The position numbers and the translations under genes were made by a program. Positions 1-10,252 of a stretch of 64,000 nt of DNA are shown here, in pieces. The stretch is from Mucor mucedo. Taxonomy: Eukaryota; Mucoromycota; Mucoromycetes; Mucorales; Mucoraceae. How positions within the stretch are numbered: the stretch's first letter is position 1; every line of letters starts with the position of its first letter. Under the pieces are notes generated by a model. It did not search any database. It saw only the letters and a list, made by a program, of their open reading frames with translations, and was not told where the DNA came from. The stretch covers positions 310,001 through 374,000 of the forward strand of contig NW_026252286.1 in the NCBI RefSeq assembly GCF_025094135.1, given 5' to 3'.

Positions 1-269
1 GAATAAAAATAAAAAATAAAAAATGCTCACCTTAAATTGTTCAATACACGTGAGTGACAAGTGTTATGCGGGGCAGATGGACAGTCAATGGTATTGTAAT
101 TTATTGATTTTATATAAAGAGATAGGGTATAGTTTTTGCGATATTTATGCCACTGGTATTAAACCGTATTTTTCAATTTCGTTTTCATTACTGCAAATGG
201 TGTTTATCCATATAGACAAACCAGCCATTGACATAATAATAAGGTGCATAATCTTTTTGTTTAAAAAAA

Positions 270-2149
270 TTACAATTCAGACAATGCGGTTTCCTCTTTT
301 GGTATCTCCATTGGTTGGAGAGGTAGCTGCATATGAACCAGTGTGTCCTCTTCCGACAAGTCCAATAAACGGGCAGCTTTACTACGATTCACGACTTTTA
401 CATGAACCTCCTCTTCTTCATTATCATCTGAAAATCTATCCAGACCAGACAGATCTAAACCCATGTCATCATCATAGTCAGGTTCACTGCCATTGTCTCC
501 GTCCATGGGTCGAATCGTCCTCGTCGCGAAAAACTCCTCCATATTGACATTCTCCCGCGTCTCTAATCTTGATGTATCACGTGTCATGCGCTGTTTTCTA
601 GCAATGGCAGTAGGTAATACCTGAGGCTTTTTTGTTGTTCTTGTGAAAGGAGCACAACAGCAGTTACGTTTAGAGTTCGTAGTCAAGCGCCGATATCTAT
701 AGTTGGGAACCACTTTTCGCGCCATCAAAATCCAGGTACGTCGTACTTTGTGTGTTACCTTGCGATACAGGCTGTAACTTTTGCTTCTTGAATTCAACGA
801 TCGTTTCCAAACTGTGGGTCGTTCGTCAGAGCTATCCGAGTCTGAATAATAGTAATCTTCGTCGGAATCAAACATGCTATTGTTGTAATTTGTTCTCACA
901 GGTAAATTTAAATATTCAATGGTCGTCATGTTCATTGTGGCTGTAAAAAAAGAAATGAGGGATATAAGTTGCGTTCTTTTTTCTTCTCTCTCTCCCTTTC
1001 TCTCGTCATCAATAGATAACGAGGATTAAATCACACACACTTACCGAGCTTAATATGAAAGATCAGTAATCTTGTGATGGCTATCAATGATGCAATGACA
1101 ATAACAGTAATAAATAAGGTTATCAAGGCGCAAGCATAATAAATCCGATTAATATTAGCTTTATACTTTCTGATATCAACTATCTGGAACGCTAAACAAT
1201 TCGTAATTTCGTCAGTAAATAACAGATAGGTAATTATTCTTAATTAGTGTATAATACCGTGTATCATGAACACATTCTTGTCATAAAAACAGGACCAGGT
1301 TGCATACAATGCCATATAAGCATACCATAGTAGAGCTAAAAATGCAGACACCACAAGCATCATAAAAAATCGATAGTTACTCTTTCCAACACAGCAATTA
1401 AGCCATTTACAATGGTGATCCATTCTATCCACACACTTGTTACACAGTTTACAATGCCGAGTGCTCTCTGATCTAAAATCCGCTCCCGCTCCCTTTTTAA
1501 TCTCCATCATACTTTATATTTTTTCTTTGTCTTCTCTTTGTATACACTTACACTTTGACTCGACAAATGTTACATATCCCCGAGAAGCTATCAATCACAG
1601 GTATACCATATCGTCTTACATACGTCGGACTCCTTGTCACGTGATTCCGCTGACTGGTCACTACTGGATCTTCTGTCTCTATCATCGACGTTGTTATACT
1701 AAGAATCTTGACTAACGTTGTAAATCCTGCCATGATGTAATAATGATAATAAAAAAAAGGGTTAAGGTAGACATAGAAGATACACATGTATATATAAAAG
1801 GGGAGGTGGGAATCTATTAAAGAGATAAGCGAGATCATTGTTACGAAAAGGATATTTTACAGGCCCAAGTTGTATACGGACTAATATAAGCATTGTTTGC
1901 TTGTAGGAGTGAGGGATTCAGGTTTTCAAAAGTTGTTTCCAAGATGGGAGGTAAGGTCACATTTTCATACACGGTCAAGAAATGAATCAAGAAACAGAAA
2001 AAGCCGAGGTCGAGCGTGATCAAGCAAACCCATTGCATGATCATGTAGACATCAATCGGGAGTCGATATCCATTCTTTCTGGACCAGTCGTTCTTTTCCC
2101 AGTAGAACACTGTTCCTGGCGTTCGTTTGAATTTAAACGGGAATCCCAT
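270..2149 (-). CDS. DHHC palmitoyltransferase (ZDHHC1/11-like)
   Basis: Integral membrane enzyme predicted to S-palmitoylate protein cysteines. Exons by splice signals and phase: 2149-1861, 1813-1552, 1472-1258, 1191-1045, 940-270, giving 527 aa. The cysteine-rich domain is split by an intron after CNICRVKV and resumes as SESTRHCKLCNKCVDRMDHHC; the DHHC cysteine is the catalytic acyl acceptor of the family. Hydrophobic segments occur in exon 1 (VYMIMQWVCLITLDLGFF), at the start of exon 2, after the DHHC block (FFMMLVVSAFLALLWYA) and in exon 4, as expected for four TM helices. The family TTxE motif follows (MTTIEYL), then a long, acidic and basic cytosolic tail. The weakest point is the 47-nt intron between exons 1 and 2: it restores TM2, but an alternative acceptor near 1711 also keeps the frame. 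Family assignment is firm; substrate and membrane are unknown. Confidence 0.88.
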
Positions 2150-3082
2150 GGAGGATGAAGAAGAAGAAAGGTGGATTTTTAATTAAAAAGAGGGGGAGAA
2201 GGGAGCGGAAGAGGAAATAAAATAAAACTTTTTTTTTTTTGTGTGTATGTTGAAAGGAGTTGTTGTCACTTTTCCAAGATGATAAAGGAGAATGGGAATA
2301 ATCGATTAGTTGTTATGCCATTTATCTATTCATTTTTTTCAGCTTATCAATGTCAAAACCATGTTTTATCTGATTTAGAATGAAACCATGAGAGAGGTTA
2401 CTTTGTCCAACGTTACTGTCAACAATAACATATGATGCCATTAATTAGGGTTTTCACAAGTGAAATTTTTTAAATGGACAATTTAAACGAAAGTAGAAAT
2501 TGGCTTTTACCTTAACATGTGTTATAAGTCTGTATCTCTCTCTTTCAAAGGCTCAAGAAAACAATAGGTAAGAATAATCCGCTATTGCCTTTTACACGGA
2601 CATGTGGGACAAAATGGCATTAACTGTTTTTAGGAAAACTAATTCCCCAAATCCTATGCTAGTTCTTGCCTCTCCTCTCCCGAGCGTGATGTGCGTATAC
2701 TCGTAAAATTTTAATATGCATAAATCAGTTGAATGTAAGTTACTGTACAGAACAATACATCAAGGCTATTGTCATAGCAACAAATTAAATTTACACATGA
2801 CCCAGACTTGCTTTTGGTGCAATGTTCTCTACACACCAAAGCGTCATCGTTATCAAATTCGAGAGAAAAGTGACAAGTAGATGGACTGAATATCCCATTG
2901 TACCATATCCTTTTATTTTGCAGTGGCAAAGATCCATATATATTGGAAAAATTATGCATGTCAGATCGAACAATTAAGCCTCCAGAGTCAAGACGAGAGC
3001 CGTGACTTACAAATAGTTCCCCTTAAATTCATTTACGAAAAATAAAATAATCTTCTGTAACCCTGGTAAACTAATTCGCACC
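2150..3082. other. Intergenic, divergent promoters
   Basis: The spacer lies between the starts of the DHHC gene and the Tim17-like gene. It is AT-rich, with a T tract near 2229-2240. Two overlapping small minus-strand frames at 2711-2973 have no recognisable motif or splice context, and I do not call them genes. Confidence 0.6.
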
Positions 3083-3842
3083 ATGAGCAGAAATAAAGAT
3101 ACGATAAAGAGTGTGCTTCTCGGCTCAAGCATCACTGGTAATGAGAGCTATGGACACTAAACAGACAATGGGACTAATTCTGAAAAATAAAACAGCTTTA
3201 GCAGGCGCTACTACAGGTGCAACCATTGCCGTTTTAAAAAACGCCCCTGTCAAGCAATACACGATCTCAACAGGACTCAATTGTGGTGTGTTTGGTGCCA
3301 CCTTTTTCTGTGAGTTGTTTTCCTCATTCTTGAGAATCGAGTGACATGATGTCCTAACCCTTTTTTTTTTTGCAGTGGTTAGAGAAACATTTATCACCTA
3401 TCAACGCAAGAAGAATTCTCAGTTTGGACTCAAGGATTCCGAGACAAAAGATATTGATGCATTATTCAGTAGTGCCATGGCAGGAGCCACCACGGGTGGT
3501 TTATTATCGGCTGCTTATCGAGGACCCAAGAGCGTGGTGTCGGGAGCTGTCATGTATGGCGCTATTTGTACCGCTTTGCAAGGATTATATACCACAGGTA
3601 ACAATTGGCGTCAAGAGTCTATTTTAGGAAGTGGTAGATTAGACGGTGCACCTGTTGTGGTGGAGAGTGGCGAAAAGAAGGAGCCGTTCAGTTTGTTAAA
3701 GTATATCGATTTACCCAGTTGGTTCCCCATTCACCAACTTTCAGAAGAAGAATACAATGACTTGTTAGATACCAAATTGAAAACCTTGGAAGCTGAATTA
3801 GCTGAATTAGAGAAAAAGTTACAAGCAAATGAAAAGCAATAA
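3083..3842 (+). CDS. Tim17/Tim22/Tim23-like small membrane protein
   Basis: Exons 3083-3137, 3196-3309 and 3376-3842 give 211 aa. The first intron (58 nt) has a good donor, GTAATG, and a CTAAT branch-like site; reading through it hits a stop, so splicing is needed to join the ATG at 3083. The protein has glycine/alanine-rich hydrophobic stretches typical of Tim17-type helices (ALAGATTGATIAVL, then GLNCGVFGATFF, then AMAGATTGGLLSAAYRGP and VVSGAVMYGAICTAL). A conserved-looking soluble segment follows (LPSWFPIHQLSEEEYNDLL) and then a short C-terminal coiled coil. Fungal proteins of this build are usually mitochondrial. This is not one of the core TIM translocase subunits, and the exact role is unknown. 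It is tail to tail with rpt6, with 83 nt between stop codons. Confidence 0.7.
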
Positions 3843-3925
3843 AAAATAAGGGAAACACATCTGTAAATAAAAAACATTTTTGAAAAAAAAAGAATGTCCA
3901 TGTATTATTACTATTTTTATTTGAT

Positions 3926-5305
3926 CTACTTCCAAAGTTTCTTCAAACTGGTATTGGAGTCTGAATCCTTCTTCATGACCTTTGCAACTGACATTTCGAA
4001 ATCTTCTTGGGTGACGTGAACACGACGTTCACGCAAAGCAAACATACCAGCCTCTGTACAAACGGCCTTTACTTCAGCACCACTACTTCCACCCATCTTT
4101 TCGGCAATCTTGCGAAGGTTGATACCACGAGTCAAGTTCATCTTGCGAGAATGAATCTTTAAAATGTCTGCACGCGCTTCTTCACTTGGTGGGGGGAATT
4201 CGATCTTACGATCAATACGTCCAGGACGCAGTAATGCAGGATCCAAAATGTCTATACGATTGGTGGCCATGATGACCTTGATGTTCTTTGTTGCTTCAAA
4301 ACCATCGAGCTGATTCAATAATTCCAACATGGTTCTTTGTACTTCGGAATCGCCTCCTCCACCACTTTCCATACGAGCTGAACCGATAGAATCAATTTCA
4401 TCCATAAAGATAATAGAAGGAGCATGCTCTCTATATAAGCATCATACGTTAGTATCTGTACATACACTAATACAATTTCTTTCTCTAACCTTGCCATGAC
4501 GAAAAGCTCACGGACCATTCGACTACCTTCACCGATATATTTTTGCACCAATTCGGAACCAGAGACACGAATGAAACGACAATCTGTATGATGAGCAACA
4601 GCTCTTGCTAAGAGAGTTTTACCAGTACCAGGAGGACCATAAAGAAGGACACCCTTTGGCTGAGCAATACCAAGAGCCTCAAAGAGCTCAGGATGCTTCA
4701 CAGGTAACTCAATCACTTCCTTGATTTCTTTAATTTGTTGATCGAGACCACCAACCATTTCATAGGTGGAATCAGGAACCTTCTCAACCATCATGAGAGA
4801 TACAAGAGGATCGATTTTGTTGGGCAAAACTTTATGAAGTTGATAAGAATCGTTACGAAGTGCTACACGCGTGGTGGGTGTTAATTGTGCAATATCAATA
4901 TCAGCACCGAGATCCACTACAAATTTTCCTTCAGGGTGAACCTATTTGGTTTAAATAAGTATTCATTGGTTTATCGTCTTCTCTCCCTTTTTTTTTTTTT
5001 GTATTAGTTATACCTTGACCAAGACCTTCTTTTTGCCCATCACTTTAACAACTTCACCAACATAGGATCCAGGTTCTTGTAATAATTGAAGTTCTTCCTT
5101 CAAGAGACGAACTATAAACAAAAAGTAGTATGGAATGAGTTGCTGGCTTTTTGAAATTTGGTTATTCTCCTTCCTCATTACCCTTTGCGTTTAAAGCATT
5201 TCTTTGTGCTTCCAAACGTCTCAAATCCTGCGACTTTTCGTTCATGACGATTTCGCATTCTTCAATCTTTGCTTGGTAATAAGACTTGATTCCCTCTTTC
5301 TTCAT
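3926..5305 (-). CDS. rpt6: 26S proteasome regulatory ATPase Rpt6 (PSMC5)
   Basis: AAA+ ATPase of the 19S base ring that unfolds substrates and threads them into the 20S core. Exons 5305-5182, 5111-5014, 4941-4490 and 4430-3926 give 392 aa, close to the usual length of about 400. Visible order: N-terminal coiled coil with the RNALNAKVRLLKEELQLLQ region, OB-fold segment (VGEVVKVMGKKKVLVKVHPEGK), Walker A GPPGTGKT, Walker B FMDEID, arginine fingers in LLRPGRIDRKIEF, and a C-terminal lid ending SLKKLWK. The pattern of the OB and lid regions matches Rpt6 rather than the other five Rpt paralogs. The start at 5305 gives a shorter N-terminus than animal orthologs; no upstream exon is evident in the 108 nt before the stop of the neighbouring AIG1 gene. 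Confidence 0.96.
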
Positions 5306-5412
5306 ATTTTTTTTAATGGGGGGTGAATAAAGTTGTGAGAGAGAAGAGATAGGATTAAATTGAGGGGAGTTTTATTAGGAAAAAATTACGCGTCAAAAAT
5401 TCATTCAAGAAG

Positions 5413-6408
5413 CTACGTCACCTCAAGCTGGCCTCGCGGGTGCGCTGCTGCTGCTGCTGCTGCTGCTGAGGCGGAGTTTTCTATTGGATTTAATGCAAAC
5501 GGAATGCTTCTTCTTTTCATTACTTGTTCGTATAATCTTCTTCTACAATCCGAGTGATATCGGTTTCCTTTCTCACAGTCACAGTCACCAAACCCTTTTA
5601 GATAGCCGCATGTAAACTTTTGTGTGCTGATCCAAAGCATGGGCAAGTCAAAATCTAGCTTATATCTTTCTCGCAAGATACGATTCACTTTTGTCTTCAA
5701 GGCCACTTTATGGCTTTGGTAACGAGTAGTATTTCCATTCACGATATCCACATGAGTGAACACTAAGAGTACATTTCTCCATATTTTTGTATCTTTTGTA
5801 TAAGGTGAGATCAAGTCCTGAAAGGAGTCGAGGCTTTTATAGATGGTATCTGATCTAAAGAATAATTTAATTCAGTATTCATCATATCGAGAAAATAATA
5901 AAACTTACGAAGTGGTTATTTTGAATACCATCAAGATACAGTGAATACCACTATGCAAAGCAGTATCTACCAAGGCTTCTTGAATGATCTTGAAGAATGC
6001 TTCATCCCTGTTTTGAGAATCTCCAAAACCTGGTGTATCAATCACATTAATTTGGCAGCCAAACTTCTCCCTGTGATGCATGTAGCGATGAAGAGGAGCC
6101 CAAAATCCTTGACTGCTTTGAATATCTTTTGTTTGAGACTAATTTATTTTTTTAGTGTTTGTTTCATATTTTATTTTTTTCTTGTGTACCTTGGCTGATA
6201 TCTTTTGTTTGAACACTTGTGATCCCATCAAATCGTTTAATAAGCTTGATTTACCATCACCTGTTCTGCCCAGGGCAATTAAGTTTAAACAGGTCTCTTG
6301 CTCGACTTCAGAAAGAGGTTGGAATTCGGGTTCAGTACAGTATCTCCAACATATTCGTTGCTGAGGTTTGAGACTTGATGGTTGGGCGATCAGATCTCCA
6401 TTCATCAT
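5413..6408 (-). CDS. AIG1/IMAP-type GTPase
   Basis: Exons 6408-6190, 6138-5909 and 5854-5413 give 296 aa. The G domain shows G1 LGRTGDGKSS, G3 NVIDTPGFGDS and G4 FTHVD, the pattern of the AIG1 (avrRpt2-induced/GIMAP/Toc34-related) septin-like GTPases. The C-terminus holds a cysteine-containing segment (GFGDCDCEKGNRYHSDC) and ends in an eight-alanine run encoded by a CTG/GCT repeat. No signal peptide or TM helix is visible. An in-frame ATG lies further upstream at 6447, but 6408 (two consecutive Met codons) is preferred. It is transcribed toward rpt6 in the same orientation. AIG1 GTPases are best known from plants and vertebrates; cellular function in fungi is not established. Confidence 0.85.
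5441..5468 (-). repeat. GCT/CTG triplet repeat coding poly-Ala
   Basis: A trinucleotide run inside the last exon of the AIG1-type GTPase encodes eight consecutive alanines (SASAAAAAAAAHPRG). Length polymorphism is likely for this type of tract. Confidence 0.85.
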
Positions 6409-6668
6409 TACAATAAAAAAATAATAGGAGAGACCAATATCGAACAATGCAGCTTTTCTCTTTCCCGAATTACAAATTCGTTAGTGACTTCTATTTTATA
6501 AATTCTCTTTTTTTTAAGAATGAGTACTGATGGGAATAGTACAACTGTACCCAACATCACAAGCTATCCTTATCATGTAGCCATATATAATACTATATTT
6601 GGATTTATCCTTCTCCCGTCTGATGCATGTAAAGATGATCACTACAGACAATACGAGTTGTGATTTGT

Positions 6669-6702
<34 letters not shown>

Positions 6703-7858
6703 AGAACACCTATGAAAGCTCGTCGGAAACTTATAATTCACGAACTAAAAAAAAAAGAAAGAAAAAAAAGGTTTCATTCACACAAGCCTAGGAAATATTA
6801 CTACTTTTACAAAAGCACTTTCTAATGGAGTGTATGAGAAGGGGTATCTTTTAACAGTAGTATTGCCAATGTATTCGTTAAGTCAGCAGATCTTTCTTAA
6901 AAAAATGTGGGTGACTGAATTTAAAAACCGTCACCCTCGGGAAGGAGAATTCGCCACGGCCTAATTTCATTTGTCCGTTATTCAAATGACGTACTTTTCA
7001 TCGATTGGTCCCGGAGCTTGTGTATAAAAGCAGGGGATTGTTTACAATTTTTCTGTTTTTTCCTTTGCTGGTCGTGTGTAATAAGCTATATGTGCCTCAC
7101 CATGCCTGTAGGGTTGATCATAAATTACACTTGGTGGCTCTTTTTTCGTCTTCCTCTTTGTATACGATTAAAGGTATTCGACCACACTCGGTAATCTCTT
7201 TGACTTCCTTGACTGCACTATTAGGTGTATGCTTTTAGTAATAAACGGTTATTACATCGTATGCTAATAATACCGGGTCATATGTATAATGTAGTTGTCC
7301 TAAAGATATAGATCAGGCTTCTATTTGTACCGCTAGATCTCAATATGTAAAGCCGCTCCTATTGGTATGTAAAGATCACTAACCCATCTTCATCTATGTA
7401 CATGAGTAGGCTCTATAAACCTTTAGTTGCGCAAGATAGTTCTATAATTGGGGTAACAGATGAATACTAGTTTACAATCTGCCTTTTATAATATGTAAAA
7501 AGATAAAAAGAAGGTTAATAATGTTACCAATGCGTAACCTCTTTGCCTAAGAAGAATTCGGGCTAGTTCACATGTAATAGATAAACCTCTGTGCTTGCTA
7601 ACATCAAAAATTGGTCTCCCCTCACAGGAACCAGTCGGGACTATTACACTCGTGCCTTCTCGCGGCAGTCCTGTTAATCGAATAATCACTATTCGAGAAC
7701 TGAACGAGTTTTTCTTTCTCTTTGAGCCCTCTTTTTATTATCAATAAAAAAACAATCTTTTCCTTAATATTTCTATGTTTCCCATGTTTGTTTCTATGTT
7801 TCCTTTTTGTCTTAGTGACCAATAAATATTTATTTTATTTCTAAAAAGCTAAGCCCTA
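6409..7858. other. Intergenic spacer, gene-free
   Basis: About 1.45 kb between the AIG1 gene start and the stop of the first F-box gene. It holds a 30-nt A tract at 6671-6700. Several short open frames (for example 7005-7238 plus, 7486-7689 minus) lack motifs, splice context or protein-like composition. I see no tRNA or repeat structure. Confidence 0.6.
6671..6700. repeat. Poly-A tract, 30 nt
   Basis: Uninterrupted run of 30 A on the plus strand in the spacer upstream of the AIG1-type gene. Confidence 0.95.
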
Positions 7859-9691
7859 TCAGAATCTAAGGGTTTCTATAATCGTTCCATTATCAGCAAG
7901 GACTAATTTTTCTAGCACTTCGGCATTCACAGTGAGCATGGTGGGCAATATGGGACTTTGAGGTGATTCATGAAAATGGCTACTCATTTCTATTGCGGAC
8001 GAGGGTGAAAAGTTGTACAATGGCTTTGTCGACCACCCTTCAAGGTTTGCGCTCTTAAATATCGACGGCTTCTTTTTACCAAAATGAACCATGAGGTATA
8101 AACACCAGGTTTTTTGGAACATGACCCGTTCTGTGAAATTCACCGTCAGTTTCTTCAAATGCTTGAATAAAGGTGTGTTAAATTGCCCACAACTCTTCAA
8201 GGACTGCTCCGTCCACACTATTTCAGAAATATTTGATAAAAATTCGGCTATGGTATCCAAGATGCTATCACTCAGCGCTTTACAGTAATGCAACGTCACC
8301 TTGGATAATCTGGAACCACCATTTGAATCCAAAGCAAAAAACGTAGACTCCTTATGATATTTCTCTTCGAGGCAGATGGACAAATATTGGAGTCCAGTGT
8401 AATTTGTCAATACGTAGCGTAGAGTGGTAATGGCTTTTTCAGGCCGTACACCTTTGACATATAAAGAATCAACAATATGTGGACCATGATTGGATTGTTT
8501 GCCAGAGGACAGATACACCTTATAATCTACATAAGGCCACACTTGATACCCGGTTTCAGTTAAACACAGTGCAGTTTGCATCATCTGGACTGAATGACTG
8601 GTATAACTGTATTCATCTTGATGCGTGGCGATAACAGAATGTAAAATACGGTCTTGTTTCAAGGCATGAATAAATATCCAATAACGACGCATGGTTTCTC
8701 TGATGATGGGTGTTTCCGTCACTTTATATATTACTTTTGGATCGTTAAAGGATGACATTTGGATATTGACTGATTGTGTCGACCTTGTCAAGATACTGGC
8801 AAATTGGAGCAAGATATTTAGATCGTTGTCTTGAATCCAGTGATAGATAAATTGTTCGTACAGGTGCAAATTGAGTGTTTCAAGTCTGTGGTAACTTGCC
8901 AGGTGAGTCACGAAGTAGTCGAAATACGAACTTGACATGCTGGGGAATTGTAAATCGAGTGTCTTTAGACTGGTATTGGGATAATCCAGAGGTGCGGGTG
9001 TGGTAAACATAGGAGCTGATTCACTGACTAATTTAAAACTGATAAGGTTTGGACAAAAGCGGATCAAGAGGAATAGATCGGAGGTGGTACCAGGAAGCTG
9101 TCGACTATTTTTGATGGCCAAATGGGTAAGTTTTGCAAAATTAGGAAGTGTATTCCAAAGAGTGAATTGAGGATGGTCGGGCATATAAACGAAGCAGTCA
9201 GTATAATAGCGTCTCAATGTGTGTCGAAATGTAAAACATGCTTGGTAATACAATGATATTAAATCTTGAGGTGCCTCGGTTGAAGGTGGAGCGATTTCTT
9301 GTAGTTTCATAGATTGACATGACAATGAAAAGTCAAAGGCTAGAGATGACATGTACTGATAACATAAATGGGATTTGCTGAAATCGATGGAGGTGACGTT
9401 TCTGAAAAGTCCAGCCAATACGAATGGAAAAATGTCCTGTATATTCGCATCATAGCTTATATTTAACTTTTTCACAGATAGAACATGGGATAAAGCTTGG
9501 CCTTGAGATAATCTTGAATTAAGTAGGTTGGATGATTCGACAGAATCAAGTGATACTTCTGTATAGTATATCCCCAAGGCCGACGCCTTCATCGACCTGC
9601 AAACCAATGCGCATTCAAAAACTGTTTCTCTGACTAAGTATTGGTATATCTGTGTCAGTATTTCAGTAGGAAGATTTATTAAGGATGTCAT
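7859..9691 (-). CDS. F-box protein, copy 1 of a tandem pair
   Basis: Single-exon frame of 610 aa. An N-terminal F-box is visible (LINLPTEILTQIYQYLVRE followed by CALVCRSMKASALGIYYTEV), followed by irregular leucine-rich segments such as LPNFAKLTHLAIKNS and CPNLISFKL. F-box proteins are substrate adaptors of SCF ubiquitin ligases; the leucine-rich C-terminal part would bind the substrate. I chose the ATG at 9691 because MTSLINLPTE directly precedes the F-box; an in-frame ATG 51 nt upstream is also possible. The neighbouring gene at 10253-12163 is a clear diverged paralog with the same order of blocks (SIDFSKS, then LPNF.KLTHL, then FCPNLI.F). The substrate is unknown. Confidence 0.85.
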   Translation of the reverse strand: MTSLINLPTEILTQIYQYLVRETVFECALVCRSMKASALGIYYTEVSLDSVESSNLLNSRLSQGQALSHVLSVKKLNISYDANIQDIFPFVLAGLFRNVTSIDFSKSHLCYQYMSSLAFDFSLSCQSMKLQEIAPPSTEAPQDLISLYYQACFTFRHTLRRYYTDCFVYMPDHPQFTLWNTLPNFAKLTHLAIKNSRQLPGTTSDLFLLIRFCPNLISFKLVSESAPMFTTPAPLDYPNTSLKTLDLQFPSMSSSYFDYFVTHLASYHRLETLNLHLYEQFIYHWIQDNDLNILLQFASILTRSTQSVNIQMSSFNDPKVIYKVTETPIIRETMRRYWIFIHALKQDRILHSVIATHQDEYSYTSHSVQMMQTALCLTETGYQVWPYVDYKVYLSSGKQSNHGPHIVDSLYVKGVRPEKAITTLRYVLTNYTGLQYLSICLEEKYHKESTFFALDSNGGSRLSKVTLHYCKALSDSILDTIAEFLSNISEIVWTEQSLKSCGQFNTPLFKHLKKLTVNFTERVMFQKTWCLYLMVHFGKKKPSIFKSANLEGWSTKPLYNFSPSSAIEMSSHFHESPQSPILPTMLTVNAEVLEKLVLADNGTIIETLRF

Positions 9692-10252
9692 ATCTATATT
9701 TAATTTAAGGCAAGATAAAAAAAAATTGTCTTTCGGGATCACTATTTATTCAATTCGCAAATGGAAAGAAAAATGAATTGTGAGGATTTTTTATTTTATT
9801 TTATGCAGATCACCTAGCTATAATTAGACATGGAACTCCCACATTTCTTGACAATCAAAATTCTTTTTTTTTCTACATTTTATCCATCAGAATGTCCTGC
9901 ATCACACTTGTCAATTACTTGGATACACAAAAACCGTACTATCTTAACCACATGGCCATTTGTATTTACCATGAAAAGTCATAATTTTGTCATCGTTTCT
10001 ATTTCAAGGTAGCGTGTTAAATTTATTTTCGAATATGTTTTCTTTATTTGCTCTATTTTGTTTATGTTGGACAATAAAAAACATATTTTTATTATTATTG
10101 TTTTTAAAGACTCATACTAAGGTAACATCATGTAGCATTTTTGGCTATAATTAACGGTCTATATTGATATCAAGGCACACTACAAAAAAATGGAGTTAAC
10201 AGATACCATTATATGACAGTTCTTTATTGACAATTAGTTACGTTATAATTTA
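9692..10252. other. Intergenic spacer between F-box paralogs
   Basis: Promoter region of F-box copy 1 and 3' flank of copy 2. It is AT-rich, and no recognisable coding remnant was seen. Confidence 0.55.

Noticed and set aside
23..547. 174-codon plus-strand frame at the window start
   Set aside because: It overlaps antisense to the last exon of the DHHC gene, whose splice structure and motifs are consistent; the plus-strand frame has no motif.
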